Source: Adenanthera pavonina (lineage: Eukaryota > Streptophyta > Magnoliopsida > Fabales > Fabaceae). From it: DNA of 64,000 bases. Positions 34,818 through 46,722 of this stretch are shown piece by piece. The position numbers were made by a program, and so were the translations under genes. Numbering within the stretch: position 1 is the first letter of the stretch; each line of letters begins with the position of its first letter. The notes beneath the pieces are model-generated. The model saw nothing but the letters and a program-made list of their open reading frames with translations, did no database searches and was not told the DNA's origin. The stretch spans positions 3,189,501-3,253,500 of the forward strand of contig JAIVEN010000020.1 of the NCBI GenBank assembly GCA_026686845.1, given 5' to 3'.

Positions 34818-36892
34818 TGTAATAACTCTCATTACATTATCTCGAACTTAGTTTTTAACTAATGGAGTACAATTGATGATGTGTGCAGGACCAGAGAAAC
34901 CAAGACTGGAGAAAGGATCCAAATAGAACAAAGCTAAAATTTGAAATAGCAAAAGGCCACGCCGTAGCAAAGAACAAAGCCATCACAGTGAGAGACACTC
35001 GGGATCTTTTAAATTTTCAGGCTGAGAGCACTTACGCTGTGGCGAACTTACTAGGCCGCAGCTAAAGTCGGGAAATTTGCTTAAATCAAAATCATTCCAG
35101 ACGACAAGTGGAGAAAAAAATGGAGGGAGAACCAGAGAAGCAGTGCTAGGATTCGAGATTTCCGAACCTCGGGAGTGATTTTTGACCTCTGGGAGCTTCG
35201 ACTTTGGTTGTTAAGTGATCCTTGCTCTTCACTCTCCATTTTTCTTTGGTTTTAAGTTGGATTTTTTGGATATATAATTGAATTTTCAGTTTTGGATGAA
35301 ATGAGATTAATGAGGTGTGATTTAGTGTTTATGATACTTGGATATGAGTTTTGGTTGGATTATGATAGGCTTGAGTGGAACCCTAGGCTAGAATTGCTTG
35401 GAGGAGTAGAAAATTTGAATTTTATGTGATAGGATAAGGTTTGGATATTTGTTTGTGTTTATTGGAACATGATTTTGCTAATATGTTGATGATGATGATA
35501 ATCATATGATGATATGACATGAACATCACCACATGACATTGTGAGAAAAGGTAGATCGAGTGGTGATAATGATATATGATATGATATGATATCAGTGAAA
35601 TAAGGAAGGGATCCCTATCACTAAATCTTCTCCTATGGCCAGGAGGAAAAGGTGGGTAGTGGATTGCACCTTCACTAAAATCACCACCAACTCGCAGTGG
35701 TCAAGGGGAAGGAGAGCTATGATCCAAGTATTAGTATTATCTTTGGCCAAGTGCACTAGTGTTAGGTGAACTTGGTGATGTCCCGGAATCAGTCTTCATC
35801 AATTGTTGGAAGGAAGTCACCTATATGAAATATCCTGTGATGACGTCAGCTCATGGTTCTAGCTAAATGTGAGAGAGACATGCATTTCATTCATATTGCA
35901 TTCATGGCATTATTGTATGAGTTATTATATATGTTCCTTGTGGTTGTCCCCAATTTTTGAGATTTTGTCTCATACCCCTTTCCCATGAACTAACATTTCA
36001 GATGAAGGTTGTGGCACTAGTCCTGAGAAGGCGAGGGAAGCATAGCTACTCTGGTCTTGGGAATATTCAAGTCGTGGTAGTATGTGTGTATTGTCTATGT
36101 ATGTTGTGTCAAGTAGGATACTGCAATTGTAATTGATATAAGGATCGTGAAGATTGTAATGTGGAAGATGATGTGGTATGCATGTTTATATATTCATCGT
36201 GTATGGTTAGAGTATGTGTCTGTGGGCTGAATTGGTCATGTGTGTGAGCCTAGAGTAGATTTGGGCCTTGTTGGTGTGCTTTGGGGCATATAACCCATTA
36301 GGTGAATTTGGGATTCAAGGGGGTCAAACCTCGGATGAGTGGTTTTGTCAGGGTGAAACCTCCCTAGACAGGTCAGTGGTGCTATTTAGGACTTGTGTGG
36401 AAGGTCCATAATGGTCAAATTGCCTTTGGTGGTAATTGGAGTATTTAAGTTGTAAGTTTTCATCAAAAAGTTGCCAAAATGGTGTTGGGTGTCCAAATTC
36501 TCTGTATAGATATGGAATTGAGTGAAGTTGGTGTTTATGGATAGAGTGGGACTAAATTGACTTATAGGATTTGGAATCAGGTCAATCGGAGGTCGGAGCA
36601 TTAAGTTATGCGCACTGGAAATTCATCCCACAAGTTAAAAATTACTGATATGGCATCAGCAAAAGAAGGCACTACAGCGCCAACAGCTTGGCCATGGTGC
36701 CAAGTGCTACTGCACAACTAAGGTCGCAACAGTACTATAGGAGGCCGTGGCCCCAGCCTATTCTGGTGCCCTTTTGATGTTTTTCCACTGCTCTACTGTT
36801 TTGGGAGTTAAAGTCGAGGTGTTTTGGTCTTGTTTGGTTAGTTTTTGAAGTAATTGGGCAAGTTTTGAGGTGTGTTGGAGTAGGGTTTTACA
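34818..36892 (+). repeat. Left LTR of the gypsy element
   Basis: Starts TGTAATAACTCTC and ends GGGTTTTACA. Compared with the right LTR, about 0.4 kb is missing at about 35483, where GATTTTGCTAAT jumps to ATGATGATGATAATC. Confidence 0.88.
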
Positions 36893-36896
36893 TTTT

Positions 36897-36915
36897 ACTA
36901 TCAGAGCAATGGTTC
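36897..36915 (+). other. Primer-binding site of the gypsy element
   Basis: TACTATCAGAGCAATGG lies 4-5 bp after the LTR. The core TATCAGAGC is complementary to the 3' end of plant initiator tRNA-Met. Confidence 0.75.
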
Positions 36916-37029
36916 AGGCCATTGTTTCTACTTGTAGTAATACTTGGCACAATTTCAATTGCATAGACTTGTATATTCCCATTGCAATACTAGTCCAGAA
37001 CCATATAACTAAACATGTTGTTGCTTGTG

Positions 37030-38250
37030 TGTAGGAGAAAATTTCTCACAGAGGAAGACAAAGTAATAGTGACGATGCGACATATGCATGAAATGTTGGT
37101 AGGCCTCAGTGATCAAGTAAATACTCAGGGGGAAGCATTAAATAGAGCAATTGAACCATCAAGAGTGCGATTATGTGAATGAAGAGGCGGGCATGTATGT
37201 TGGTTTGAATGTATAAGAGAATGATAACGAGAATGAGGTGGAGCCTGAGAGAGCCCCAAGAACTAAAAGAAGGGGTATCTCCTCCTAACTCAAAGACTTT
37301 CAGAAGTTTAATCCCTCGGCTTTTGAAGGTACAATGGACCCTGCATTGGCTGAGGAATGGGTCGATCAATTGGAGAATATATTTGACGTGATGGATTGCA
37401 CCTCTAAACAAAAGGTGTAACTAGCTGTGTTTAAACTTGAGAAAAAGGCTAAGCATTAGTGGAGGAGTGTTCTCCCAAGTATTGAATCCATGAAAGCTTC
37501 GATGACTTGGGAATAGTTTAAAGAAAGATTCTTTACACACTACTTTTCTCCAGCCTTAATGATGTAAAAGGAGGCTAAGTTCCTAGCTTTTCAACAGGGC
37601 AAATTTGTCTACGAATGATTATATTAATCAATTCCTGGACTTAGCCAAATACTCCACCTGCCTGAAAAATTATCTTGATGACAGGTGGAAGGCTTAGTGT
37701 TTGTTTGAAAGAACTTGTCCAGAAATAAAGGAGCGACTATTAATGGTTGAATTTGTGTCCTTTGAGAACCTATGTGCAAATATGTGTGTCCTATCCCGAT
37801 GAACACTGGAAATGGAGGAAGAGAAGAGGAAATCAATGATCCAGTCCTTTTCTCATCTAGGACCTACCAGAGTTATCAGTAAAGGAAGTGGATCTGGTAG
37901 TAGCAGTGGTAGTGATAGTTCTAATGGAGGAAGATGCCATCATAATAGAGGCTAGTTTGGCAGAGGAAGAGATACGTATGGTAGGAATCAGTCTAATAGA
38001 GGCCGGTATGGCAGAGGACAATTTTATAGAGGTAGCTTTGACCAAGGGATCTCTAATCAGAGTGAATTTATAGGAAGAGACTTAGCCCCATCTCAATATA
38101 GTTCAGGTAGTGCCTTGAATTCGTGTACATAATGCGGGATGAATCATGGTGATCGACCATGTTTGATTTGCTATAACGGTGGGAGACTGGGACACATGTC
38201 ACAGAATTGTCAAGAGCCAAGGTGTGATGATGCAATGAGAAAGCCTATGA
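37030..38250 (+). pseudogene. Gypsy gag remnant with damaged zinc knuckle
   Basis: Reading across several frames gives gag landmarks: DPALAEEWVDQLENIFDVM, then LAVFKLEKKAKH followed by a stop and WRSV, and NDYINQFLDLAKYS. At 38163-38213 a zinc knuckle (CYNGGRLGHMSQNC) has the second cysteine replaced by glycine. Stops interrupt at least at 37417-37420 and 37457-37459. Non-functional. Confidence 0.8.
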
Positions 38251-38261
38251 TGCCCGGATTG

Positions 38262-39995
38262 GGCTTCGCAGTAACTAGACAGGAAGTGGATGCAATGCCT
38301 GATTTGATTAGAGGTAAACTTAAACTCAATGGTTTCTCTATTCATGCATTATTTAATTATAGTGCATCGCATTTCTTTATATCTTATGATTGTGCTTGGA
38401 GATTGGGTATTGTGGCAATGGAGTTACCTTTTGAATTGTTAGTTTCCACACCCACAGGAGTTTCATTAAGAGCTGCTCAAGCTTGATTGAATTGTGTGGT
38501 TTGTTTTGAACACCAAAGCAATACACCGGATCTAATATGTCTACCATTGTAAGAGATTGATGTTATCATTGGGATGGAATGGTTGGAGACAAATAATGCT
38601 ATTCTTGATTGAGCTAGGAAGATTGTGTCATTGCTGATGAATATCCCTAGTGTTCAAGGGAATGATAATGTTTGCCTGTCCTTTACCCAAGCCAACAGGT
38701 ACTTGCAGAAAGGGTGACAAGGGTTTCTGGTTTTGTTCTCTATTAACGTGAATGAAGAAGAAGGTATAGAAAGGTATCCAGTTGTATGTGAATATCTTGA
38801 TGTGTTTTTAGAAGAGATCATCGGCTTGCCACCACCATGAGAGCTAGAGTTTTCCATCGATTTGGTGCCTGGAACAAGTCCTATTTCTAAGGCTCCATAT
38901 TGAATGAGACCATCTGAATTAAAAGAACTCAAGAAGTAGATTGAACATTTGTTGAAAAGGGGTTTTATTAGACCAAGTGTCTCACCTTGGGGAGCTCTAG
39001 TGTTATTCATTAAGAAGAAGGATGGTAGTCTCATGGTGTGCATCAATTACAGGAAGTTAAACAGGGTAATAATCAAGAACAAATATCCTTTGCCTAGGAT
39101 CGATGATTTGATTGATCAATTAGCAGGTGCCTTGGTTTTCTCTAAAATTGATTTGAGGTCGAGATTCTATCAACTGTGGGTATATATTGAGGATATGCCT
39201 AAAACAGCTTTTCAAACTTGATATGGGCATTATGAGTTTCTTGTGATGCCTTTTTGGTTGCCGGCAATTTTCATGGATTATATGAATAGGATATTTCGGT
39301 CATATCTAGATAAGTTTGTAGTGGTATTCATTGATGATAATTTGATATACTCCAAGAGTGAAGAAGAGCATGCTCTTAATCTTCAATTATGTTTCAAGTG
39401 TTAAGGGATCATCAACTGTATGACAAACTTAGTAAATGTGAGTTTTGGCTACGAGAGGTGAGATTCTTAGGCCACATGATTTTTTAGGAAGGAGTAGCAG
39501 TGGATCCTAGTAAAATAGAAGTAGTATTAAATTAGGGAGATCGCAATTAGTGACCGAAATTTGCAGCTTTCTTGGATTGGCTAGTTACTACTGGAGGTTC
39601 ATCAAGGGATTCTCTCAGCTTGTTATGCCCTTGACTAGACTCACCCGTAAGGATTGATCTTTCATTTGGGATGACAGGTGTGAGAAAGCATTCCAAGAAC
39701 TGAAGGTTCGATTAACATCTACCCTAGTGTTGATTATCCTTAACCCATTCAGGCCGTTTACAATTTACGTGGATGCCTCTAAGAAGGGTCTAGGGTGTGT
39801 ATTAATGCAATAGGAAAGAGTTGTAGCATATGCTTCAAGGTAGTTGAACCTTATAAAGAAAACTATCCTACTCACGACCTTGAGCTAGCAGCTGTAGTGT
39901 TAGCTTTGAAATCATAGAGACATCATCTATATAGTGCTCAGTTCAAGGTATTCAGTGATCATAAAAGTATGGAGTATCTCTCTAACGAGAAAGAG
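38262..39995 (+). pseudogene. Gypsy protease, reverse transcriptase and RNase H remnants
   Basis: The protease active site is reduced to LFNYSASHFFIS (the usual Asp and Gly are gone). RT shows KRGFIRPSVSPWGALVLFIKKKDGSLMVCINYRKLN, then DDLIDQLAGALVFSKIDL, and the catalytic box region VVFIDDNLIYSKS. RNase H is seen as FRPFTIYVDASKKGLGCVLMQ before a stop. Multiple frameshifts and stops (for example 38886-38902, 39220 and 39811) break the frame. Confidence 0.85.
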
Positions 39996-42260
39996 TTAAA
40001 CATGAGACAAAGATCATGGGTAGAATTCTTAAAAGATTATGAATTTGCTTTAAAGTATTATCCTGGGAAGGCCAATGTAGTAGCGGATACGCTAAGTAGA
40101 AAATATCCATATAGCCATAATGATGATAAGGGAATAGCAGTTGTTGGAAAGCCTAAGAGATGTGAAGTTATCCATCCATGTATGTCCTGGAGTACTAGTA
40201 TTGAGATCTATCAATGTATCAAGTGATTTGTTGAAAAACCTTTGTTATGCTCAGTTAGAGGATAACTATCTTTAGGCATTCGAGAATGAATTGAGATGGC
40301 GGAAACCCAATACTTCGATATACTGGAAGATGGTATCATCCAATATCGCGGTCGGATTTGTGTGCCAAATATTACAGGATTACGAGAAATCATTCTAGAG
40401 GAAGCTCATAAGAGTAGGTATACTATTCACCCAAGTACCACTAAGATGTACCAAGATTTAAAATGGGGATACTGGTAACCAGGCATGAAAAAAGACATCG
40501 AAGAGGATGTGGCAAGATGTCTAATTTGTCAGAAGGTGAAAATTGAACACTAATTACCAGCAGGTTCGTTGCAACCTTTGGAAATTCCTGACCGGAAATG
40601 GAATAGCATCTCCATGGATTTTGTGATGGGATTACCAAGGGCCTGTTCAAAGCACAATGCAATGTGGGTAATTGTAGATAGATTGACAAAGTTAACTCAT
40701 TTTCTTCTGATTCGGGAGACCATTTCAATGGAAAAATTGGCCCAGTTGTATATAAATGAGATCATGAGATTACATGGGGTTCCATAAATATTGTGTCAAA
40801 CAGAGATTCTCAGTTTACATCCAGGTTTCAGAAGTCACTTCAGAAGGCCATAGAGACGAACCTGAATTTTAGTATTGCTTATCACCCTCAATCTGATGGG
40901 TAGACGGAAAGAATGATTCAAACTCTGGAAGACATGCTGCGGGCTTATGTTCTGGAGAACAAAGGCAATTGGGATCAATATCTGCCATTGGCCAAATTTT
41001 TTTGCAATAATAGTTACAACTTGAGTTTGCAAATGGCTCCATATGAAGCATTGTATGGTAGAAAATGCAAATTACCATTGTGTTGGGTTGAACTTGGTGA
41101 GCAGAGTCTATTGGGCCCAGGTATTATGGATCAAACTTCTCAGCAAATAGAGAATATTCGTCAAAAGCTTTTGACCTCCCAAAGTCGGCAGAAGAGTTAT
41201 ATAGATAGAAGGAGGAGACCATTAGAGTTTAATGCTAGAGACTAGGGGTGCACATGTTGGCCCGAGCTCGAATGGCCCGGTCCGGCCCGACCACTTTCGG
41301 GTCAATAGGGCCGGGCCAACTTTCGGGTCGGGCCGGGGTTAGGGTTAGACACCCTAACCCCGGCCCGGCCCGAACTATATATATATATATAATTTTTTTT
41401 AATTTCTTTCAATTATTTTATATATCTTAATTGATTTTGTAGAATTTTTATTCTTCATATATCTAATATAATACTTTTACTATGTAAATATTATAAAAAC
41501 ATTTTAAGATTTTAATGTTTCAAATATTTTTTAAATTTTGAATTAGTTTTTTATTTTAATATTTATGTAAAAATAATGTATAATGGTTAAATATTCATAA
41601 ATTTTGAAAAAAATTATTTTTTGGCTAAGATTATGTTTTAATAAAATCTATTTTTAAGTATAAATAAGTATATTTTTTTATTATTAAATAATTTTTTTTT
41701 ATTTTTTAATTTTTTAAAAAATATATATATAATATCGGGCCAGCCCGGTACTTGGCTCGGTACTGGCCCGAAGAACATCGGGCCGGGCATTGGGCAGGGG
41801 TGAAACCCGGCCCGGCCCGGCCCATGTTCACCCCTACTAGAGACCATGTATATTTAAAGGTCACTCTTGCCATAGGTGTTGGAAGATCAATTTGAGCGAA
41901 GAAACTTACTCTGCAGCATATGGGCCCATGTCAAATTCTGGAGCGAATTGAGCCAGTAGCATATCAAGTGGCACTATCGCTTAATCTTGCTGGATTACAT
42001 GATGTGTTCCACATGTCTCAAGTCAAGAAGTATCATCCAGATCTATCTCACAAAATTGATGATGAGAAAGTTTAAGTACGAGAAGATCTGACTTTTGAGG
42101 TCATGCCGCAATAAATTATTGATGTAAAGGAGAAGTAGCTGAGGAATAAAACCATTAAATTACTGAAAGTGCTGTGAAGCGGCTTGATATCTAATGATAT
42201 CATGTGGGAGACAGAAAAATCCATGTGAAGGAGGTATCCAGAGACTTTTGCTTAAGGTAA
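39996..42260 (+). pseudogene. Gypsy integrase with chromodomain-like tail, split by a MITE
   Basis: After RNase H come YYPGKANVVADTLSR, an HHCC-type zinc region (HPSTTKMYQDLKWGYW ... CLICQ), the integrase core (WNSISMDFVMGLPR with the first catalytic Asp) and ENKGNWDQYLPLAKF. The frame reaches RRPLEFNARD at 41242, is cut by the MITE 41243-41836, and resumes HVYLKVTLAIGVGRS. The C-terminus has VAYQVALSLNLAGLHDVFHMSQ and a chromodomain-like MWETE...RRYPETF. Several stops are present. Confidence 0.85.
41243..41836. mobile_element. hAT-like MITE
   Basis: 594 bp, starting TAGGGGTG and ending CACCCCTA, between an 8-bp target duplication CTAGAGAC (41235-41242 and 41837-41844). The outer ~100 bp at each end are GC-rich with repeated GGGCCGGGCC words and are inversely related; the core is extremely AT-rich. 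Eight-bp duplications and TAGGGGTG ends are usual for hAT-family elements. No transposase. Confidence 0.9.
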
Positions 42261-42290
42261 GAGTTTGAAATTTTGAGGACGAAATTTTTA

Positions 42291-42304
42291 TAAGAAGGAG
42301 AGAA
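42291..42304 (+). other. Polypurine tract of the gypsy element
   Basis: AAGAAGGAGAGAA directly before the right LTR, preceded by TTTTGAGGACGAAATTTTTAT, a block usual just before the 3' LTR of plant chromoviruses. Confidence 0.8.
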
Positions 42305-43210
42305 TGTAAAAACCCTTATTACATTACCTTAAACTTAGTCTCTAGCTAACAAAGTACATTTGATTATTTGTGCAGGACCTGAGGAACTAGAACTGGAGAA
42401 AGGATCTAAATAGAACAAAGCTAAAATTTGAAATAGCAAAAGGCCATACCGCGGTGAAGAACAGATCCACCACGGCTAGAGATACTTAAGATCTTTTAAA
42501 TTTTTTAAGCCGAGAGCACTTGGGTGGCGGTGAACTTACTAGTGCCGTAGCGAGAGTCAGGAAATTTGCTTAAATTAGAATCATTCCAGATGACGTGCGA
42601 AGAAAGAAACAAAGGGAGAACCAAAGAAGTAATGCTAGGGTTTGAGATTTCCGACACTTGGGAGTATTTTTGACCTCTGGAAGCTTCGATCTTGGTTGGT
42701 AAGTGATCCTTGCTCCTCCCATTCCATTTTTCTTTGGTTTTGAGTTGGATTTTTTGGATATATAATTGGGTTTCCAATTTTGGCTGAAATCCATCGATTA
42801 AAATGGATGAAATGGGATTAATGAGGTGTGATTTAGTGTTTATACTGCTTAGGTATGAGTTTTAGTTGGATTATGATAGGTTTGAATGGAACCCTAGGCT
42901 AGAATTGCTTAGGGGAGTAGAAAATCTGAATTGTATGTGATAGGATAAGGTTTGGATAGTTGTTTGGGTTTATTGGAACATAATTATGCTAATGGAATGA
43001 TGAGTTAAGTATAATTGGTTGAGTTATGGATTTTCGTCAAGTTGTATATTATGTTGATTAAGGCATTATGGTATTATAGAGGTTGTTTAGTTGACCAGAG
43101 GAGTATAAATGGCGATTGACAATCCAAGAGCTCATGGAATCATGTGTGTGGTATTGACAATCTGAGGTAACCGGATGTTTGTATTGTGTGTATTATATGT
43201 TAGTATATAT
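42305..43210 (+). repeat. Right LTR of the gypsy element, first part
   Basis: Starts TGTAAAAACCC and matches 34818-35482, then continues through sequence that the left LTR has lost. It ends at the TATAT where the copia element inserted. Confidence 0.88.
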
Positions 43211-43489
43211 TGTTGAATCAAGAAGTTTTGATGATTCCAAATCAACTCTCAAGAACTTGGATTGAAGATATCAAAGGAGCTCAAAGTGTCTCAAGTGCAG
43301 AAAATCTGAGTAATCATTGCTATGATTGTTGCAGAATCTTTTGTTATGGGTAAAAGACTTTGATTTGATGATAAGATGTTTTAAAACGTTGATTTTATGT
43401 TAAATCACAAACTATTTGAAAAATACCCACCAACACACGAAGTTTGAAAAGTTTATATTGAACTGTCATGTTGGAAATTCAAACTTTGA

Positions 43490-44220
43490 CTTTGGAAATT
43501 CGAATTTCGAGCTGAAACTAAATAAGTCTGAAGAGATTCTTCTCTGACAGACGAATTTTGATTTACCAAAATTTGAATTTTCATATGAGCCTGAAAGAAG
43601 TTTCTTAGAGACAGACGAACTTTAAGTCTTCAAAATTCGAATTTCAGACAAAATGCAATTTGTGAAAACTAAAGAAATTCGTCTAAAATAATGTTAAAGT
43701 TCATCTGAAATCAATATTATCTTGAGCTTCAAAATTGCTCTCTGACTGACGAACTTTGAACATTAAAATTCGAATTTCAGAAGCTTAGGCTGTGAGTCTG
43801 TTAAAAATGAAATGTTGACATAAGAATAACAAAGTTTTGAAACTTCGAATGTTGAAGTAAGTCTGAAGAGAGGACTCTCTGACAGACGAACTTCACTCTT
43901 TCAAAATTCAAATTTTGAAGAAAGTGAACTACTGTGTCTTTTGAACGTACAATGGACAGACGAACTTTGGGGTTCCAAAATTCGAATTTCGAGGACACTG
44001 TAGCAAATTGAAAATACTGTTCACACTTAACAGAAAAAATTTCTTCTTGAAAATTCGTATGTCACAACATGAAAACATTTTCTAAGTTTCAAAATTTGAA
44101 TTTCACTTTATGAACAGACGAACTTCAGTATTTCAACGTTGGAAGCTTTAACCTTCGGTTCCTTCGAAATTCGTCTGTTGACCAACCGAAATTCAAATTT
44201 CAGTATGTCAGAAGCATTAA
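43490..44220 (+). promoter_or_regulatory. U3 array of palindromic AAATTCGAATTT and CAGACGAA motifs
   Basis: Exact AAATTCGAATTT at 43496-43507, 43633-43644, 43766-43777 and 43978-43989, plus several one-base variants. Exact CAGACGAA at 43548, 43612, 43883, 43957 and 44115, and its reverse complement TTCGTCTG at 44170. The usual unit is CAGACGAACTTT, about 10-15 bp, then AAAATTCGAATTTC. The array sits upstream of the TATA box, so a regulatory role is plausible but untested. Confidence 0.7.
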
Positions 44221-44315
44221 ATGCGGTTGGTTAATGGATAGTTTTTCAGAGTAACCGTTGGATAACTTCCCCAACGGATAGATTTTGTCTCTAACGAATA
44301 GTTGGGACCTAAATC

Positions 44316-44323
44316 TATAAATA
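44316..44323 (+). promoter_or_regulatory. LTR TATA box
   Basis: TATAAATA, conserved in the 3' LTR (57050-57057) and in both LTRs of the minus-strand element. It marks the likely start of retrotransposon transcription some 30 bp further on. Confidence 0.7.
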
Positions 44324-44869
44324 CAACATCATTTGAAGTTGTGAGTAACAAATCAAACTTGTATATACTGAAATTCTGCCAAATCTTCTTCTCAAAAAGC
44401 TTTTACCCTCTCAACTTCAATATCTGTACTTTAACCTTCATATTTACTCTATTCAAGAGAGTTATATCTTTGTAAACAATTCAATCTTCATCTGGAAGAT
44501 AGATTTACTTGTGAGGGGATATCACAAGGGGATTGGGAAGCACATTGTGGAAGTGCTTAGAGAGATAGAGAAAGCTCTAGAAAACAGAGCACAAGCTGTG
44601 TACTGTGGCATTTGCAAGAAGCCTGCTGAATTCTTGCAGTATAGTGAAAAATCTCAAGAGGTGCCTTGGGTACTGGATGTAGGTCAAGTGGATAGACCGA
44701 ACTAGGATAAATTTCTGAGTGTTCTTCTCCCTATCATTACTTTTTCAGTTTGCTTTGCTTATACGCTGCTTTCATTATATCTTGCTTTTTTCACCTATTT
44801 CACTTTGTGCAGAAAATTTTTAATCTTCCCAATTCACCCCCCTCTTGGGAAGTCAGCCTAACTAACAAG

Positions 44870-44881
44870 TGGTATCAGAGC
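44870..44881 (+). other. Primer-binding site of the copia element
   Basis: TGGTATCAGAGC two bases after the LTR, complementary to the 3' end of initiator tRNA-Met, the usual primer of plant copia elements. Confidence 0.93.
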
Positions 44882-44922
44882 CCGGATTCCCAATCAAAGG
44901 ATCTCACAGTCCGGGAATTAAA

Positions 44923-46722
44923 ATGGCTGGCTTTAGTGAAAGCATACTACCAGAAGAGAACAACACAAATAGTCCACTTAGCTTCAGTGGAGAACACTAT
45001 GGGTACTAGAAGATGAGGATGCAAATCTATCTCCAGTCAATTGATCTTGATATCTGGTCAGTCATTGAGAAAGGAGATTTCGTCCCAATGGCCCTAACAG
45101 ATGATGGAAAATACAAAGAGAAGCCAGAAGCAGAGTGGAATGAAGAAGACAGAAGGAGAGTCTTGCTAAATTTCAAGGCAAAACATTGTTTAGTCAGTGT
45201 CCTGAACCAAGACGAATTCTACAGAGTCTCACAATGTTCCACTGCTAAAGGAATGTGGGACACCCTACGGATTGCACATGAAGGAACAACTGGGGTCAGG
45301 GAGAACAGACTAAACACATGCATTGGAGAGTATGAAAGCTTCAGAATGACTGAAGGAGAAACTGTAAAGGAGCTGCAAAAGAGATTCACTCTCATTGTGA
45401 ATCAACTGAAGAGCCTTGGAAAGGAATACACTCAATCTGAAAAAGTAAGAAAGATACTCAAAGCTCTCCCTCTAGAATGGCAGCCCAAGGTGACAGCAAT
45501 AGAGGAAGGCAGAAGAGAATCAATGGCCTATGTCACAGCTCTTTTCGGCAGCCTTGAGGAGTATGAAGGAAAAATGAAAGCTCTCAATGAAGCTGGACAG
45601 GACAGAAAGAAGAAAGGCCTTGCCCTTAAAACTGCTGAAGAAAAGGTAGAAGAATCTGACGAAGGAGACGAGCTGGATGAAGAAGCTCTGGCTATGATGG
45701 TCAGAAAATTTGGAAGATTCTACAGCAAGAAGAGAAACAAGAGAATCTTCAAGAAGGGAGCAGCTGGAGAGAACAAGAGAGAGACAAAAGAACCTGTGAC
45801 TTGCTATGAGTGCAAGAAGCAAGGACACATCAAATGGGATTGTCCTCAATTTCTCAAGAAGCAAGAAAAAGACAAGAAAGCTGCAGACAAAGGGAAGAAG
45901 AAGAAAGCCTACATCTCATCAATATGGGGCAACAGCTCAGATGAGGAAGAAGAGGATAAAGATGAGATTACCAACATTTGTCTGATGGCACTTGCTTCTG
46001 AGGAAGCTGAACCCTCATGCAGCAGTGATCAGGAAGAAGAGGTATATGAATCTGAACCTTCCTATTCTGAATTACTACATGCATTTCATGAGCTTCATGA
46101 TGAGTTTATTAAAGTTGCTAAAGAACTAAAACTAGTAAAGAAAAAGATTAATAAACTGGAATCTCAAAGTAACATTTCTGAAATTACTTCTTTACCTTCT
46201 ACTGAATCTGTTTGCTGTGAATCATGCATTGAATTGAAGTAAACTAATGAATATTTAGTGAAAAGCATGTCTAGGCTTACTCGAGGTAAAGATATGTTGT
46301 TTGCTTTGATGGGGAGCTAAAGAATATCACAAGGAAAAGCTGGTCTTAGCTATGATCCATGTGCTGTCAAGGAAAAGATTAGGAAGAAAAACCAGAATAT
46401 ATATATGAGACATTTTGTGCATGCTGAGAATAATAGAAAGAAAAATAATACGTCACCTTACATTGAAACATATAATCAACCAAGGCATGCAAAACAAAAG
46501 TACTATCTGCATTGTTTTCTTCTTGCTTCTCAATCCAGCAGTCCCTTTACTACCTGTCATTTCTGTAACAAAAAGGGACATATTTCCAGTTCTTGTGCTA
46601 TAAAGAAAAATGGACTTGACAGAAAAGCTAAATGGGTTCCCAAAGGTACATCTGTATCTAGGGAAAAGACTACTGACAGAAAAGGACCCAAGCATATTTG
46701 GGTACCTAAGAAGAAAACTTGA
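44923..46722 (+). pseudogene. Copia gag with two zinc knuckles
   Basis: Begins MAGFSESILPEEN. Stop TAG at 45007-45009 (codon 29) falls where this family has Trp (HYGYxKMRMQ). The frame then stays open to TAA at 46240-46242. The UBN2/gag-type region covers about residues 30-220, a first CCHC knuckle is CYECKKQGHIKWDC, followed by an acidic stretch and a probable coiled coil (VAKELKLVKKKINKLE). The same frame continues past TAA 46240 and TAA 46318-46320 to a second CCHC (CHFCNKKGHISSSC), as in Sireviruses, and ends at TGA 46720-46722. Pol is in the -1 frame from there. Confidence 0.88.

Larger units (their letters stand above)
43211..44867 (+). repeat. 5' LTR of plus-strand copia element
   Basis: U3 carries the AAATTCGAATTT / CAGACGAA motif array (43490-44220). 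A TATAAATA box is at 44316-44323. The 3' end keeps the CAATTCACCCCCCTCTTGGG block shared with the minus-strand element. Confidence 0.93.
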
